The notes: generated by a model not told the origin, from the sequence alone. 64,000 nucleotides of DNA from Penelope pileata (GCA_013396635.1 WBMW01000585.1:373576-437575), one strand, 5' to 3'; shown: positions 25,101 to 35,180, counted from the stretch's first letter. Numbers and translations: made by a program.

Positions 25101-26934
25101 TTACTCCCAAATGACAAATAATATCCGTAGCTAGTGAACTAGAGTGCATCAACTTCAGTTTGTGGAAGTATAATCATTTTTCAATAGATACAAGGATTTC
25201 TGCAAATTTAAGCCCCTTAAGCCTGTTTTTTTAGCTACCTTCCATAAATTCCTTAAGAGTATTTATGGATCATGAGGTCTTGTGGCCCTGCTATGGAAAA
25301 CCAATGCAGCGCAAGCCCATTTCTGGGGCTTACAAAGACCTTCCTGCAGGTTTAAATGGAGAGAAAGTATAATGCATAAATCTGAGAAGGGTAGCAGAGA
25401 ATATGACAGAGATATCTCTATGATCTCTTCGTAATTCACAAGGCCATTCACTTTACAAATGCTGTGCTTGTCAACATGAAATTTTATTTCTTTTTTTACC
25501 CTTCCTCATCCTTCCCCACTGGGCAACATACTTTGCTGTACAGGGTTCGGGAGAAAAGCAGATGTTGTGCCTGATTTTGATCCCTGGCTAGCTTTTCCTC
25601 CTAATAAAAACCTCGCTAAAGCCAGCTGAGGTAGAGGTATGGTAGAAGTGTTTCCATTAGCGTATGTGTAAATTTGCTTGCAGAGCGCAACATGCCAAAA
25701 CCTAAATGCAGAAAAAAATGTATAATAAGGACCTCAAGAGAAGGGCATAATGCAGAATAACAGAAAAGAGATTTAAACATGGGGAGGATTTAATATCCAA
25801 AGAAGTGCAGCAGAGAAACTAAAAGCCTAAGCTCACACCATCTTAAGCAGAGTTTTTAGAGGCGAACATCATTTAAATGGTCAGAATTTAGTTTCAATTG
25901 ATTTTTTTTCCTCTGGGAGCCAAATTCTATCCAGAATTACAATCTGTCTAAATTTTTTTCATTTCAATTATGTAGTAGTAACAGTGAAGACACGTTGACC
26001 TAACACACAGACACAGCTGCATACTTTGAATAGAACACAATTAGTATTAGCACTCAATCTGAATGACTTCAATATATCTAAAAATCCAGACAGGGCATTC
26101 TCCACAGTTGAGACAACTGCAAATGTAATTTACCTCTGCTGGTATGTCCCCTACATACTGTTGAAAAAAAAATGCCCATAGTGTAAAATTGTGATCAGAG
26201 ATTATAGGATTTAATAATTGGTTGCAACATGTTTCAAGGATTCTTCTGTAATGAAAAATCTTTTAGAACCCAAATGCAATATTTAGCTGAATAAAAGCAC
26301 GTTGTATGAATTTTTGGTTTTGAAAAATCTCCAAATGCTGCTGCATTAAGTCTCTCACAAAACACTTTGGAGACTTCCTTCTTTAATGAATAAAGCATTT
26401 CAAAAGAATTGCCTGAAAGGAGCTTGCATTTGTTGCTAATCCTTTTAACCTCTTAACTATTCTGCAAATCTCTGATGCACTGTAGTTCAATAAATGGGCA
26501 ACCTTCTCTGTTTTGTGTTTTGATTCTTTTGCCTTTAATGTAAGATAAAACAGCCTGCTTGGTAGGAAGTGATTTCCTGAAGATTCCTGGAAAAATAGAG
26601 AAAATGAGAACACACAGCAGTCATAGTAAAATGTTGGCATGAAGGCCTCTTAGTGGTTCCCAAGTGTTTGTAAAATATGCTGTGAAAAAGAAAACATGAA
26701 CAATTTATCTGGATGGGTTTCACAAGTTCAGAGCTGTTCTCATTACACCTTGAATCACAACGATGCAAGCAAAACGTTGCAATTTTTCTTAAAAGTCTAC
26801 TTCAGAATCTCTGTGCTGTTTACTTGTGTATTTAAAAATGGATCTGAGGTTAATCTAGCTGTTAAAGCTGGCCAAAATTTGGAACAGTTTCTTCAGGGGA
26901 AGGTGCAATATTTTGTCATTTATTTTTTGCCATG

Positions 26935-26952
26935 GCATACTCTAGAGTATGC
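26935..26952. repeat. 18-bp perfect palindrome
   Basis: GCATACTCTAGAGTATGC reads the same on both strands. It lies in AT-rich single-copy-looking DNA. About 0.24 such 18-bp palindromes are expected by chance in 64 kb, so its significance is marginal. Confidence 0.9.
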
Positions 26953-27194
26953 AAACAAAGCTATGTTTATCTCCTCTATTACATAGTCAAATCTGAAAAA
27001 AAAATTTGGATTTTGCCATAGTAAGACTGGTAGGTGGTAACTGTGCATTAGACAAGTACCCATGGCAGGGATGTGTAACAGCAGCCAGAACCATGAGTTT
27101 GCAACACGAAGAACTCCAAACTCACCAGGAGCAGAGCTCTGCACTCGCTGGTGCAGTCTTGGTGAGGTAGCAGACAACCATCAAGCTGGCAGTG

Positions 27195-27510
27195 TGTTGT
27201 GTAAAAGATAATTTAGCCTTGTAATTAAGAAAATATTAAGTGCATAATCGCATTTATTCGTTTAATTAAGTTTGGCAAGTTTGTCCTATGACATTAGATA
27301 TCAATTGCTAAAGATATTTACATTTAATAAGCATAATTTCTGACTTGCCTTATTTTGTTATTTGCCAAGTGAACACCTAGAGAGCCCTTTTAAATGGATT
27401 AAGCAGGAATACAAGCTTAATGTGTTACAAGAGCATAATTGTACTTTTATTGCTCATTAAATTTTGAGTTAATTATGTAGCAACCAGGTTTATGTTCTAT
27501 AATATCAAAC
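27195..27510. promoter_or_regulatory. Candidate conserved non-coding element
   Basis: About 300 bp contain three TAATTA or TTAATTA sites (GTAATTAAG at 27221, TTTAATTAAG at 27261 and GTTAATTATG near 27469) plus many ATTA/ATTAA cores, CAATTG and CATAATT, with no repeat or coding signature. This texture strongly resembles deeply conserved vertebrate enhancers with homeodomain input. Conservation has to be tested by alignment. Confidence 0.4.
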
Positions 27511-28292
27511 CTTGATCCACGGGCTCTTAGAATTAGTCTGGGGGAAAGAAAACAACTTCCAAATGTACTTCAGGAATCTTATTTCAGGAACGTTTGTTTA
27601 AGAAAACCCATATCTCTGTATTTAAGAGAATGCAGTCACCTACTGCTGGGGTCATCCATCCAGATGTGAGCAGCAGAGCTTAAGTGATGGCTCCTGCTGA
27701 CTGCACTACACTTTGAATCCACCATTTAGGAACCTCCTTCAGAGATGCAGGAGTGTCTTCTTGCAGGAGATTCTCCTTAAAAAGACGGCCATGTTTTCTT
27801 TCTATCAAAGTTTTTTAAATGTTTTGATTCTATTTTTTTGCTGTCTTCTTTCAGCTATAACAGTCTGTTTTCCTTTTGGTGGATAGTCTGTCCTGGGTGA
27901 ATTCTTGGTATCTATATAGCTCTTGGAAAGTTTAGTGTCCAGTCCTGAGAAGTTACCAAAAATCACTGAAAGGAGAGACATACATCCAGAAAGAATTTTT
28001 TCCTGGATGTTCTCAGGCATCTCTCTTAGTATAGAATCTCCTCTGCTTTTATAAAGAAGAAACTCCTAGGCAGCCAAGTCGGGGTATTTTGTTTATGTGA
28101 AGACATTCAAAGTCAGTGGAGAACAATCTTATTTGCAGACTATTGGCAATGAGATATGAAGGTGAAAGAGAGAGGGAGAGAGAAATTCTCATCAAAGTGA
28201 ATGAAATACTAGAATCTACCCAGGAACTTCTTAATTGTTGATTTTTTTTCCATTGTTTTCATTCTGTTTTAGATCAGGCCATCACAGACCTG

Positions 28293-28877
28293 TGTTTCAT
28301 TCGCTCCAGGTTGCCCCCAACTAAGTGTTTGGCCTACTGAATATGGACTTTGTAACCATATTTCACTGTCCTGTGAAACAGGTCCTTACCCCTCCTGCTT
28401 AGTTGTTTGAGTGTTTCTCCTTATGGGGTGCAGGGTGGACGTTGCTGTTCAGCACTGTTGCATTGTTCCTAATGGTCAAAGAGGTGTACCTGACATGGGC
28501 CCAGTGGGCAATGGCCAGAGCCCACCAGTTGGAGCTGGGCTTCTGGCTGGGGAGTCAACTGCGCAGATGCAACAGACTAGAGGTCACAAGCTCAACTTTG
28601 AGGAAGACCATCAGCCTTCATCCTGAAGACTCCTGAAGACCCTCTGAATACCCACGCCCATGCACAAAGGGGAGGAGTTTATGTTAATGTGAGAGGAGTT
28701 TATGTTAATGCTTTATGAATATTCATGTTACCATGTTATTAAAGGGATGAGCTGAGGCAGTTGGGTGTGCATAACTGGGAGGAGCAATCCCGTGTGCATC
28801 CAGCACTGCTAATAAGGGAATACTGGCTCAGCCTAACTCACTGTTCTGTTGAGTTTCTCCGCATTATTCTGTAATCA
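28293..28877 (+). mobile_element. LTR-like sequence (probable solo LTR) upstream of the ITPRIPL1-like locus
   Basis: The right end has the look of an avian ERV LTR: a GGAGGAGTTTATGTTAATG-type repeat (an 18-bp unit present twice, 28672-28689 and 28693-28710), an AATATTCATG block, GGAGGAGCAATCCCGTGTGC, CAGCACTGCTAATAAGGGAA (a polyadenylation-like segment), then GAGTTTCTCCGCATTATTCT and terminal GTAATCA. The left edge is uncertain. A start at TGTTTC (28293) gives CCTG on both sides (28289-28292 and 28878-28881), but another CCTG-TG site occurs at 28370, and a 4-bp match is weak evidence. It lies in the same orientation as the ITPRIPL1-like locus and ends 97 bp before its splice acceptor. Confidence 0.6.
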
Positions 28878-28950
28878 CCTGAATTTTTAATGACACCGAG
28901 CTTGAAAGTGCTGTAAGGCAGTTCCTGGCCCCGCTCTCCCAGCCCTACTG

Positions 28951-28975
28951 ACCCTCTCTCTTCTGCCTCTTCCAG
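28951..28975 (+). promoter_or_regulatory. Likely splice acceptor (polypyrimidine tract + AG)
   Basis: ACCCTCTCTCTTCTGCCTCT followed by TCCAG ends at 28975, three bases before the ATG at 28979. A long pyrimidine tract plus CAG is a strong 3' splice site. It fits the family structure known for ITPRIPL1, where an upstream 5' UTR exon is spliced to one coding exon. A matching donor was not identified; it could lie in or upstream of the LTR. Confidence 0.6.
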
Positions 28976-29086
28976 ACCATGAATTTGGTGGTTGTCCTTG
29001 CGTTCTTGATGCACAATGTGCAAACTGTTGGTGATGAGAGGGATGCGGCCACGCTGGGACGCATGCAGCAGTGAGAGGTGTATCTG

Positions 29087-29375
29087 CGAGAGGAGGCTCC
29101 GAGGAGACGCCATTGTGGCCTACCAATACTTGAAGGGAGCTTATGAGCTGGAGGGGGACCGGCTTTTTACACAATTTAACAGCGATGGGACAAGGGGGAA
29201 TGGCTTTAAACTGGAAGAGAGGAGATTTAGCTCAGATGTTAGGAAGAAATTTCTTACTCAGAGGGCAATGAGGCACTTGCACAGGCTGCCCAGAGAGCTG
29301 TGGGTGCCCCATCCCTGGGGGCGTTTAAAGCCAGGTTGGATGAGTTCCTGGGCAGCCTGATCTGGTGAGTGGATC
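29087..29375 (+). mobile_element. CR1 LINE fragment inside the ITPRIPL1-like pseudogene
   Basis: Homology to CR1 starts at about GCGAGAGGAGGCTCCGAGGA and runs through ACAAGGGGGAATGGCTTTAA, TTAGGAAGAAATTTCTTACT, CACAGGCTGCCCAGAGAGCT and GATGAGTTCCTGGGCAGCCT to about CTGATCTGGTGAGTGG. It interrupts the gene just after the QQ-stop-EVYL segment. The usual CR1 3' terminus is absent, so the copy has lost its end, probably through a deletion that also removed gene sequence between here and the assembly gap. Confidence 0.9.
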
Positions 29376-29477
29376 CCCAGGAGCTCTGCGCGGCCACGTG
29401 CCTCCGAGCCAAGCCGGGGCGATGCCAGGGCCTGGGCTGCCCAGGGCAGCTGAGAGGGGCTGAGCCAGGGTGGGGCC

Positions 29478-29637
29478 NNNNNNNNNNNNNNNNNNNNNNN
29501 NNNNNNNNNNNNNNNNNNNNNNNNNNNNNNNNNNNNNNNNNNNNNNNNNNNNNNNNNNNNNNNNNNNNNNNNNNNNNNNNNNNNNNNNNNNNNNNNNNNN
29601 NNNNNNNNNNNNNNNNNNNNNNNNNNNNNNNNNNNNN
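29478..29637. other. Assembly gap (160 N)
   Basis: A run of 160 undetermined bases lies in a strongly GC-rich stretch. It should cover the part of the ITPRIPL1-like gene encoding the membrane-proximal region. An open frame drawn across it has no meaning, because the true length and frame are unknown. Confidence 0.99.
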
Positions 29638-30906
29638 GAGACGTGAGATGTACCTCTGGCGTGTGCTAGAAGCATTCCCCAGCAAAGAGGAGGAGAAGGA
29701 GACAGAAGAGGAGGACCCTCGTTCCTACAGGAGCAGGTTTTACTTCCAGTTCTCCATTTGGCCACTGAAGAACAGGCGCCCCACATGCAAGGTGGTGGAG
29801 GAGCTGGTGGAGGAACTTCTCTGTGTCTGTGAGACAGTTCCCAAGAGTTACTTCATGCCGCGGCTGCAGGCAGCCATTGGGGTGGGCCTTGGCTTCGAAG
29901 GCAGCGGTCCCTTCGGCAGCCACATGGTGTTCCGCATGCTCGTGCCCCTGAAGGCGCCCCCTGGACACAGCTTCCACCTGGAGGAGGGCCCCAAAGGGCA
30001 GATAGGGGAGCGGAACTCCTGCCTGCGCGTGGAGCTGCAGTGCACGTGCAGAAGGGAGCAGCTGCTGGGGGACGTGCTCTGCTTCCTCCACCACCCTGAG
30101 GAGCGGCTGAGAAAAAAGCAGATGCCCAGCCTCCTAGACACCCTCTGCAGTGATGGCTACCTTGACGTGCAGAAAACCGCGACTTGGCTCCAGGAACTGG
30201 TGACAGAAGCCTGGCAGGAGATGCCTCAGTCGTCCACCATGCAGCTGGAGGTGCTGCCCTCCAGCCGCTTCTGCAAGTTCAGGCTGACCACCGTCTCCTC
30301 CAGGGTCGTCTACATCGAGCTCATGCTCGGGGTGCAGCAAGGTGACTCAGACACCTTCCTGACCTTCGAGTAGGCAGAGGCCATGGTTAGCAGCAGCAGT
30401 AGGCGGCCGCGGCAGCAGCGGCGCTGCAGCAGAGGCACAGCTCTTCGGGACATGGCCAGCCATGCCTGGCACAACAGCTTCAATGGGGAATGTCTGCAGC
30501 TGTGTTTCTGTAACCTGGAAGGCACCAGCTGTGCTACCCGTGCCTTGAAGGCCGCTGTCACGCACATCCTCACCACCCTCTCCTGGGCAAGCTGCCATGG
30601 GACGGATTTCCAGCCCTGCAGACAGTGATTCAGACTGCAGCCGCTACACAAGGACTGACACCCTGCTTGCTGCTTGCCACAGAGCTGAGCACGCTGGAGA
30701 TGGAGAAGATGCTGCTCAGTTGACAGCTGGAATTGCTGCCGCAAATTTTCATCAAAGCAAAACCAAACTTGGGGAGCTGCACCCCATGCGGCTGAAGAGG
30801 CCATTCCATGCATGCTTGAAAGAGAGACTTCTTGAACCACCAGCTGGGCAGGACCTCTCCTTGAGTGTCCATTTGTTCCGGGAGCTTTGGCCTCTACAAA
30901 AATGCC

Positions 30907-30912
30907 AATAAA
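30907..30912 (+). terminator. Polyadenylation signal AATAAA
   Basis: AATAAA occurs about 140 bp after the last recognisable coding remnant of the ITPRIPL1-like copy and is followed by TGTCTTGCTGG. Position and strand fit the gene's original 3' UTR. A T/GT-rich downstream element is only weakly visible (TGTGAGTGTCCTG at about 30939). Confidence 0.5.
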
Positions 30913-31020
30913 TGTCTTGCTGGAAGAAACACATTGCCTGTGAGTGTCCTGCTGAAGGGGGGGCCCTGAGGGTCAATTGCCCAGTAGCATGGTGAGACAG
31001 CTTTAGACTGTTGCTATGGT

Positions 31021-31088
31021 GGGAGACTCCACAACCTGTCTGGACAATTAGTTCAAGTGCTTGCTCACCCTCACCTTGAAAGAATGCC
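31021..31088 (-). mobile_element. CR1 fragment, 3' region
   Basis: GGGAGACTCCACAACCTGTC, then CTTGCTCACCCTCACC is the reverse complement of the CR1 region coding-side 'gtgatcaagcactggaacagg...gaggttgtggagtctcc'. Both ends are missing. It abuts an oppositely oriented CR1 fragment. Confidence 0.75.
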
Positions 31089-31099
31089 ATGCCAAAAAG

Positions 31100-31735
31100 A
31101 CTTGAGGTACTGGTAGGTGGTAAGCTTGACACGGGCCAACAATGTACTCTCACAGCCCAGAATGCCAGCCCTATCCTGGATTACAGCAAAAGCAGCGCAG
31201 CCAGCAGGTCAAGGGAAGTGTTCCTGCCCCTCTACTCTGCACTGCTGAGACCTCACCTGCAATACTGTGTCCAGATGTGGGGCCCTCAATACAGGAGAGA
31301 AAGGGGCCTGATGGAGCACATCCAGAAAAGGGCTACAAAAGTGATCCAAGGGATGGAGCACCTCCCCTGTAAGGACAAGCTGAGAGAACTGAGGCTGTTC
31401 AGTCTGGAGAAGGCTCTGCGGTGTCCTGATAGTGGCCTTTCGGTATCTAACGGGGGGCTATAGGAAAGAAGGAGACAGACTCTTTAGCACGGTCTGTGGT
31501 GATAGAACAAGGGGAAATGGTTTCAAACTAAGAGTAGAGATTTAGGTTGGATTTAAGGAAACAGTTTTTTACAATATGGGTGGTGAAGCACTGGCACAGG
31601 TTGCCCAGAGAGGTGGTGGAAGCCCCATCCCTGGAGACACTGAAGGTCAGGCTGGGGGTTTCTGAGCACCCTGATGGAGCTGTAGGTGTCCCTGTTCATT
31701 GCAGGGGAGCCGGACCAGATGATTCTATGTGTTAA
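31100..31735 (+). mobile_element. CR1 LINE, end of ORF2 plus 3' region
   Basis: The left half encodes the decayed C-terminus of the CR1 reverse-transcriptase protein: LYSALLRPHLQYCVQMWGPQ (from about 31231), RATKVIQGMEHLP and LRELRLFSLEKA are recognisable. The right half is the 3' region (AACAAGGGGAAATGGTTTCA, GGCACAGGTTGCCCAGAGAG, GCCCCATCCCTGGAGACACT) and ends at GGACCAGATGATTCTATG. The copy is 5'-truncated and inactive, with frameshifts such as the one near 31430. It is the second-longest CR1 piece in the window. Confidence 0.93.
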
Positions 31736-34700
31736 GGATATTTTCATAGAAAAGGGAATTTTCTAATCTCCGGAGATAAACATTAGTTGTTTCATTTCTA
31801 CAGCTGGAAGAAATAAAGTAACCATTTTTAGAAATAAATTTCTTCCCATGTGATTAAACGAAATGATTATTCAAATGTGTACAAGTCTGTGATTTTTCAT
31901 AGGGATACATTTTATGGGACAAATATCTCAATTTGTTTTTTTCCAGTTTAGAAGACTAAACATGCATGATTTGCCTAAATTACTGTTTTGTAGCACCTAG
32001 CAAATCTTTGATTTCTAAGTGTGGCCCACTGTCCTTCTGAAACCTCTGCTCCTCATTTTAGACATGTATCTTTTTGGTGGAACATGTAATAAACTCAGTA
32101 ACCTGAACTTCAGTGTTTCAAAAAACACATTGCCAGATGCTGTACATACATAGCATTACTGAGGGAGATTTTTTTAAAAGCGAAATTGTGAAATCTAACT
32201 ATAAAGATGCACATGAATACTGAAAATATCTTGATGATTCAAATCACACAGAGTCTAACTGTAAGCTTTTGTTGGATGGACCTCCAATCCAGAATTTATT
32301 GTTATCTGACTAGGTGTGAACAGAGTCGTCAACGAAGCCGAAAACAGGACACAGCTGATAAAACAGTGAAGTTAAATAAAGATAAGGCAACTTCATTGCA
32401 AAGCCAAAAAATTCCACTTGAATGATTCCAGTGTAGTAATTTTAATCCTGCTAAAATTAATCTTTTGGAAGTGTAATCAGGATCAATTTGCCTGCCTTCA
32501 ACTAACTTGGGTTTTGTTTTGTAAAGTACGTAAAATTTTATTAGCTTTTATGGAAATAATCTGTTTTAAGTGTTTTAAACCACATAATTATTACAGTGCC
32601 TGGAATTTGAAGACTTCAGTATTTCAAAATGTTGGTTTTAAATCAGCATAGTAAAGACCGTTGCTTAGATCTCAATCCTGGCAAGAATTTCCATCAAAGC
32701 CAGCTTTGCCTCAAATTCCAGGATCACACCTAAGTATTACTCCACAAACACAACTCAAATAACCTTTCCATATGGATGAATTTGAAGAAGCCATGGATTC
32801 ATTTGCAAGCCGCAATATAAAAGATTTGTACAATAAATACGTGGGAATCCTGGAGCAAGGTCATCACTGATATAAATTTCTGCAATAGCATACATTATGT
32901 CAATTTATGTCAACTAAGAACATGACTAGCTCTTTCCTTAGGAAGACAAGGTTGTGCTTTTCAGTGTAGAAAAGGGATTGCTTAAGTAGGCGTTTTTTGA
33001 GCTAGCTCCATCCTGCACCTCAGATATCACAGGAGTGAAAACTATGTGGCAGTGGCTTGGCAATTGAACTGCTACCTAAGGAAGTTCCCAGAATCTCCTG
33101 CAAGCATGCAATGTGTACGTGTGCTTTCACTCTTGCCAAAGGTGACTTCACTCAATAACTTCCCATCTCTTTTGATGCCCAGAGCCCTAAATTTTTTCTG
33201 GCAGAGGCAGCAAAAATGAGTTTTCCCACGTCATCCTTTGTGGAACTCTCAGGATTGGTCCAGTCATTGATATCACTATCGATGCCCTAATCACACCTTT
33301 GACTGAAATGGAAACATGCCCTCTGTATGCTAGGAGTCACTGAATTGCCTGTCCATCTCAGCCTTCTCAGTCATTGTTCAGCAAATTCTTTCTTCTGCCA
33401 TATGGTGAGGACAGTGGCTACTCTGCCTGCCAAGATACACTTCTTCTCATCCATCAATGGACTCTGGCACAGTGAGCAATGCCCTTTTGGTTAACCTAAC
33501 CTTCTTCCAGTTTTCAAGGGTTCCTAACCCTAACCTTCTTCCAGTTTTCAAAGGACAAAGAAGCAGCAAGAGAGTCTTCTAGAATACGTTTAATTTTTGA
33601 ATTGTATTTCTTTTCCTGAGCTTTGCTGCTTTATTTTAATTACCTGAAGTCAGATGGAAGCAAAATAATAATAGAAGCAGCTGTGGTGATTCCCATCTCA
33701 GTACCAGTGCTGTAATAATATGCAAGTGACAGAGGAGAAACACACAAATGGAAAACAGGGCAAGTGCCTCAAGTAGATCATACCTCACTATCCATGGACA
33801 TTCAGTGGCACATGGACTTGACTCTGTGCTCCAGTTGTCATGCACATCAACTGGACACGTGCTCACTGATGGTCTGCAAATCACTTCAGTGATCATGGTT
33901 CCCGAAGGTCTGGATTTAAATCTCCAGAAAATCCCAATGGAGGTAAGATTGGTAGAACAGATGGGATGTTGGCAAGAATTTGGATCATATTATTTGTGCA
34001 CACTGCTCTCTACAATTGCACCAATGCAGTGTTAATATATGTTCACCTACATCTCATTGCTGACATTTGTATTCTCCAGAGCCTGGAGTTTTGAGTTGTT
34101 TCTTTGAGCTCTTCCCCAAATATCTTCTTCCAGCCTAGGCTTTAACCAGTACACAAAGATAAACAGAGGACAGCAGACAAACAGATTAGTGTCAACATAA
34201 TTATCTCCTGGCAAAATGGTGACGTCTTTGGCCAGCTGAAGTTTGGGTGGCATGATTGGGCCATTCTTAAGTAAATTATCTGTAGCTGGAAATAAGATCA
34301 TAGCCAGATAATATGTGCCTATAATACCAGCATTGTGCAGTCACAGCTCAAGACATTGTTGGTGAGAAACCGGAATGAATTTATTGAAAAGAGATAGGAA
34401 AATGTTATTTAAAATTCAACACATAAATATTCAGTTTAAATGGAAAGAGACAGTGATCTATATGGCTGCTGCTGCTGCTAGATTGGGAACATTATTTGCA
34501 TTCTTTATTTTGCTGATGCTGTTAAGCTCAGAGAGAATGTACTATAATACTGAACAGATAAAAATGCTTGGTATAAAAATTGAGAAATGTTCATGGTGAC
34601 TAGTCAGCTGCTGTCAAAAAAATAGAGCAGAATATCAAGTGCTCTGCAACAGACTGCGGTAGGCAATAGGAGGTATCCTTCACTTCAGCATTTGCACATG

Positions 34701-34995
34701 ACTGTGATAAGTTATCGTGTACTCTCATGTCATCTTTCCATTTTTGTTTCCCCCTATTTGTTTCATTTTTCCCCCAATTTCCAAGTGGTTTTCTAGCTAT
34801 GATGGCCACTGATAAAAGAACATATTCACTAAACTATGACATTTTTCTTTGCCACTTTTTCCACATCATTTGCTAGTGGTGCAATCCAGTTGCATCTCAG
34901 AAGGATTTCTGTTTGGTATTGCCAAGAAACACCTGTGGGGTGCTGTTGATGCTCTCCAGTCCAGTGCGGCTGAGGACACTCCCGTGGGTGGGGTG
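31736..34995. other. AT-rich non-coding DNA
   Basis: No gene or larger transposon was recognised. It includes the 34-bp-period duplication at 33495-33553 listed separately. Open frames are all under about 95 codons and unlike known families. Confidence 0.5.
33495..33553. repeat. Two-copy tandem duplication (period 34 bp)
   Basis: A 23-bp unit beginning CCTAACCTTCTTCCAG occurs at 33495-33517 and again at 33529-33551. The junction produces CTAACCCTAACC (33524-33535), which looks telomeric but is explained by the duplication. Confidence 0.85.
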
Positions 34996-35180
34996 TCATA
35001 GAATCATAGAATGGTTCAGGTTGGAAGGGACCTTAGAGATCATCTTGTTCCAACCCCCCTGCCCTGGGCAAGGACACCTCCCACTAGACCAGGTTGCCCA
35101 AAGCCCCATCCACCCTGGCTTTGAATACTTCCAGGGAGGGGGCATCAACGACTTCTCTGGGCAACCTGTTCCAGTGAACA
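34996..35180 (-). mobile_element. CR1 fragment with intact 3' end
   Basis: It starts with TCATAGAATCATAGAATGG, continues TTGGAAGGGACCTTAGAGAT and AGACCAGGTTGCCCAAAGCC, and ends at about GGGCAACCTGTTCCAGTG. This is the reverse complement of the last 180 bp of CR1 with its proper terminal repeat, a normal 5'-truncated insertion. Confidence 0.95.

Larger units (their letters stand above)
23153..28292. other. AT-rich non-coding DNA
   Basis: No gene seen. It contains a possible MIR remnant (24997-25100), an 18-bp perfect palindrome (26935-26952), a candidate conserved element (27195-27510) and a purine-rich AGAGAGGGAGAGAGA tract at about 28166-28182. Open frames of up to 111 codons lack any recognisable family feature. 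Confidence 0.5.
28979..30912 (+). pseudogene. ITPRIPL1-like pseudogene (Mab-21 fold), interrupted by CR1, stops and a gap
   Basis: The family (inositol 1,4,5-trisphosphate receptor-interacting protein-like 1) comprises single-pass membrane proteins of about 550 residues with a Mab-21/nucleotidyltransferase-like domain. The locus keeps family order. At 28979-29071 it encodes an N-terminal hydrophobic start (MNLVVVLAFLMHNVQ) and the QTVGDERDAATLGRMQQ block. After the gap, 29639-30370 is open and encodes an acidic spacer, VVEELVEELLCVC (29792-29830), FMPRLQAAIGVGLGFEG (from 29852), VELQCTCRREQLLGDVLCFL, LEVLPSSRFCKFRLT and GVQQGDSDTFL. In the same frame past the stop come SFNGECLQLCF and ALKAAVTHILTTL. 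In another frame near 30730-30769, ELLPQIFIKAKPNL matches the family C-terminus. Breaks: TGA at codon 32 (29072-29074), a CR1 insertion, TAG 30371-30373, TGA 30626-30628 and a frameshift at about 30630-30690. The segment between CR1 and the gap is not recognisably part of the gene. It is a non-functional copy, although a truncated product from 29648 cannot be excluded. Confidence 0.85.

Noticed and set aside
28370..28877. Alternative LTR start at 28374 with CCTG duplication
   Set aside because: TGAAAC is a less usual LTR start than TGTTTC, and a 4-bp match is easily chance. The left boundary stays open.
29254..29786. Minus-strand open frames of 143 and 153 codons across the gap
   Set aside because: They are antisense to the pseudogene and CR1, consist largely of N, and show no family resemblance.
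29369..30373. A single 334-codon open frame across the N gap
   Set aside because: The part before the gap is CR1 and unfamiliar GC-rich sequence, and 90 bp or more of the frame would be unknown bases. Only 29639-30370 is supported as ITPRIPL1-like.
33523..33535. Interstitial telomeric repeat
   Set aside because: Only two CCCTAA-type units, fully explained by the junction of a local tandem duplication.
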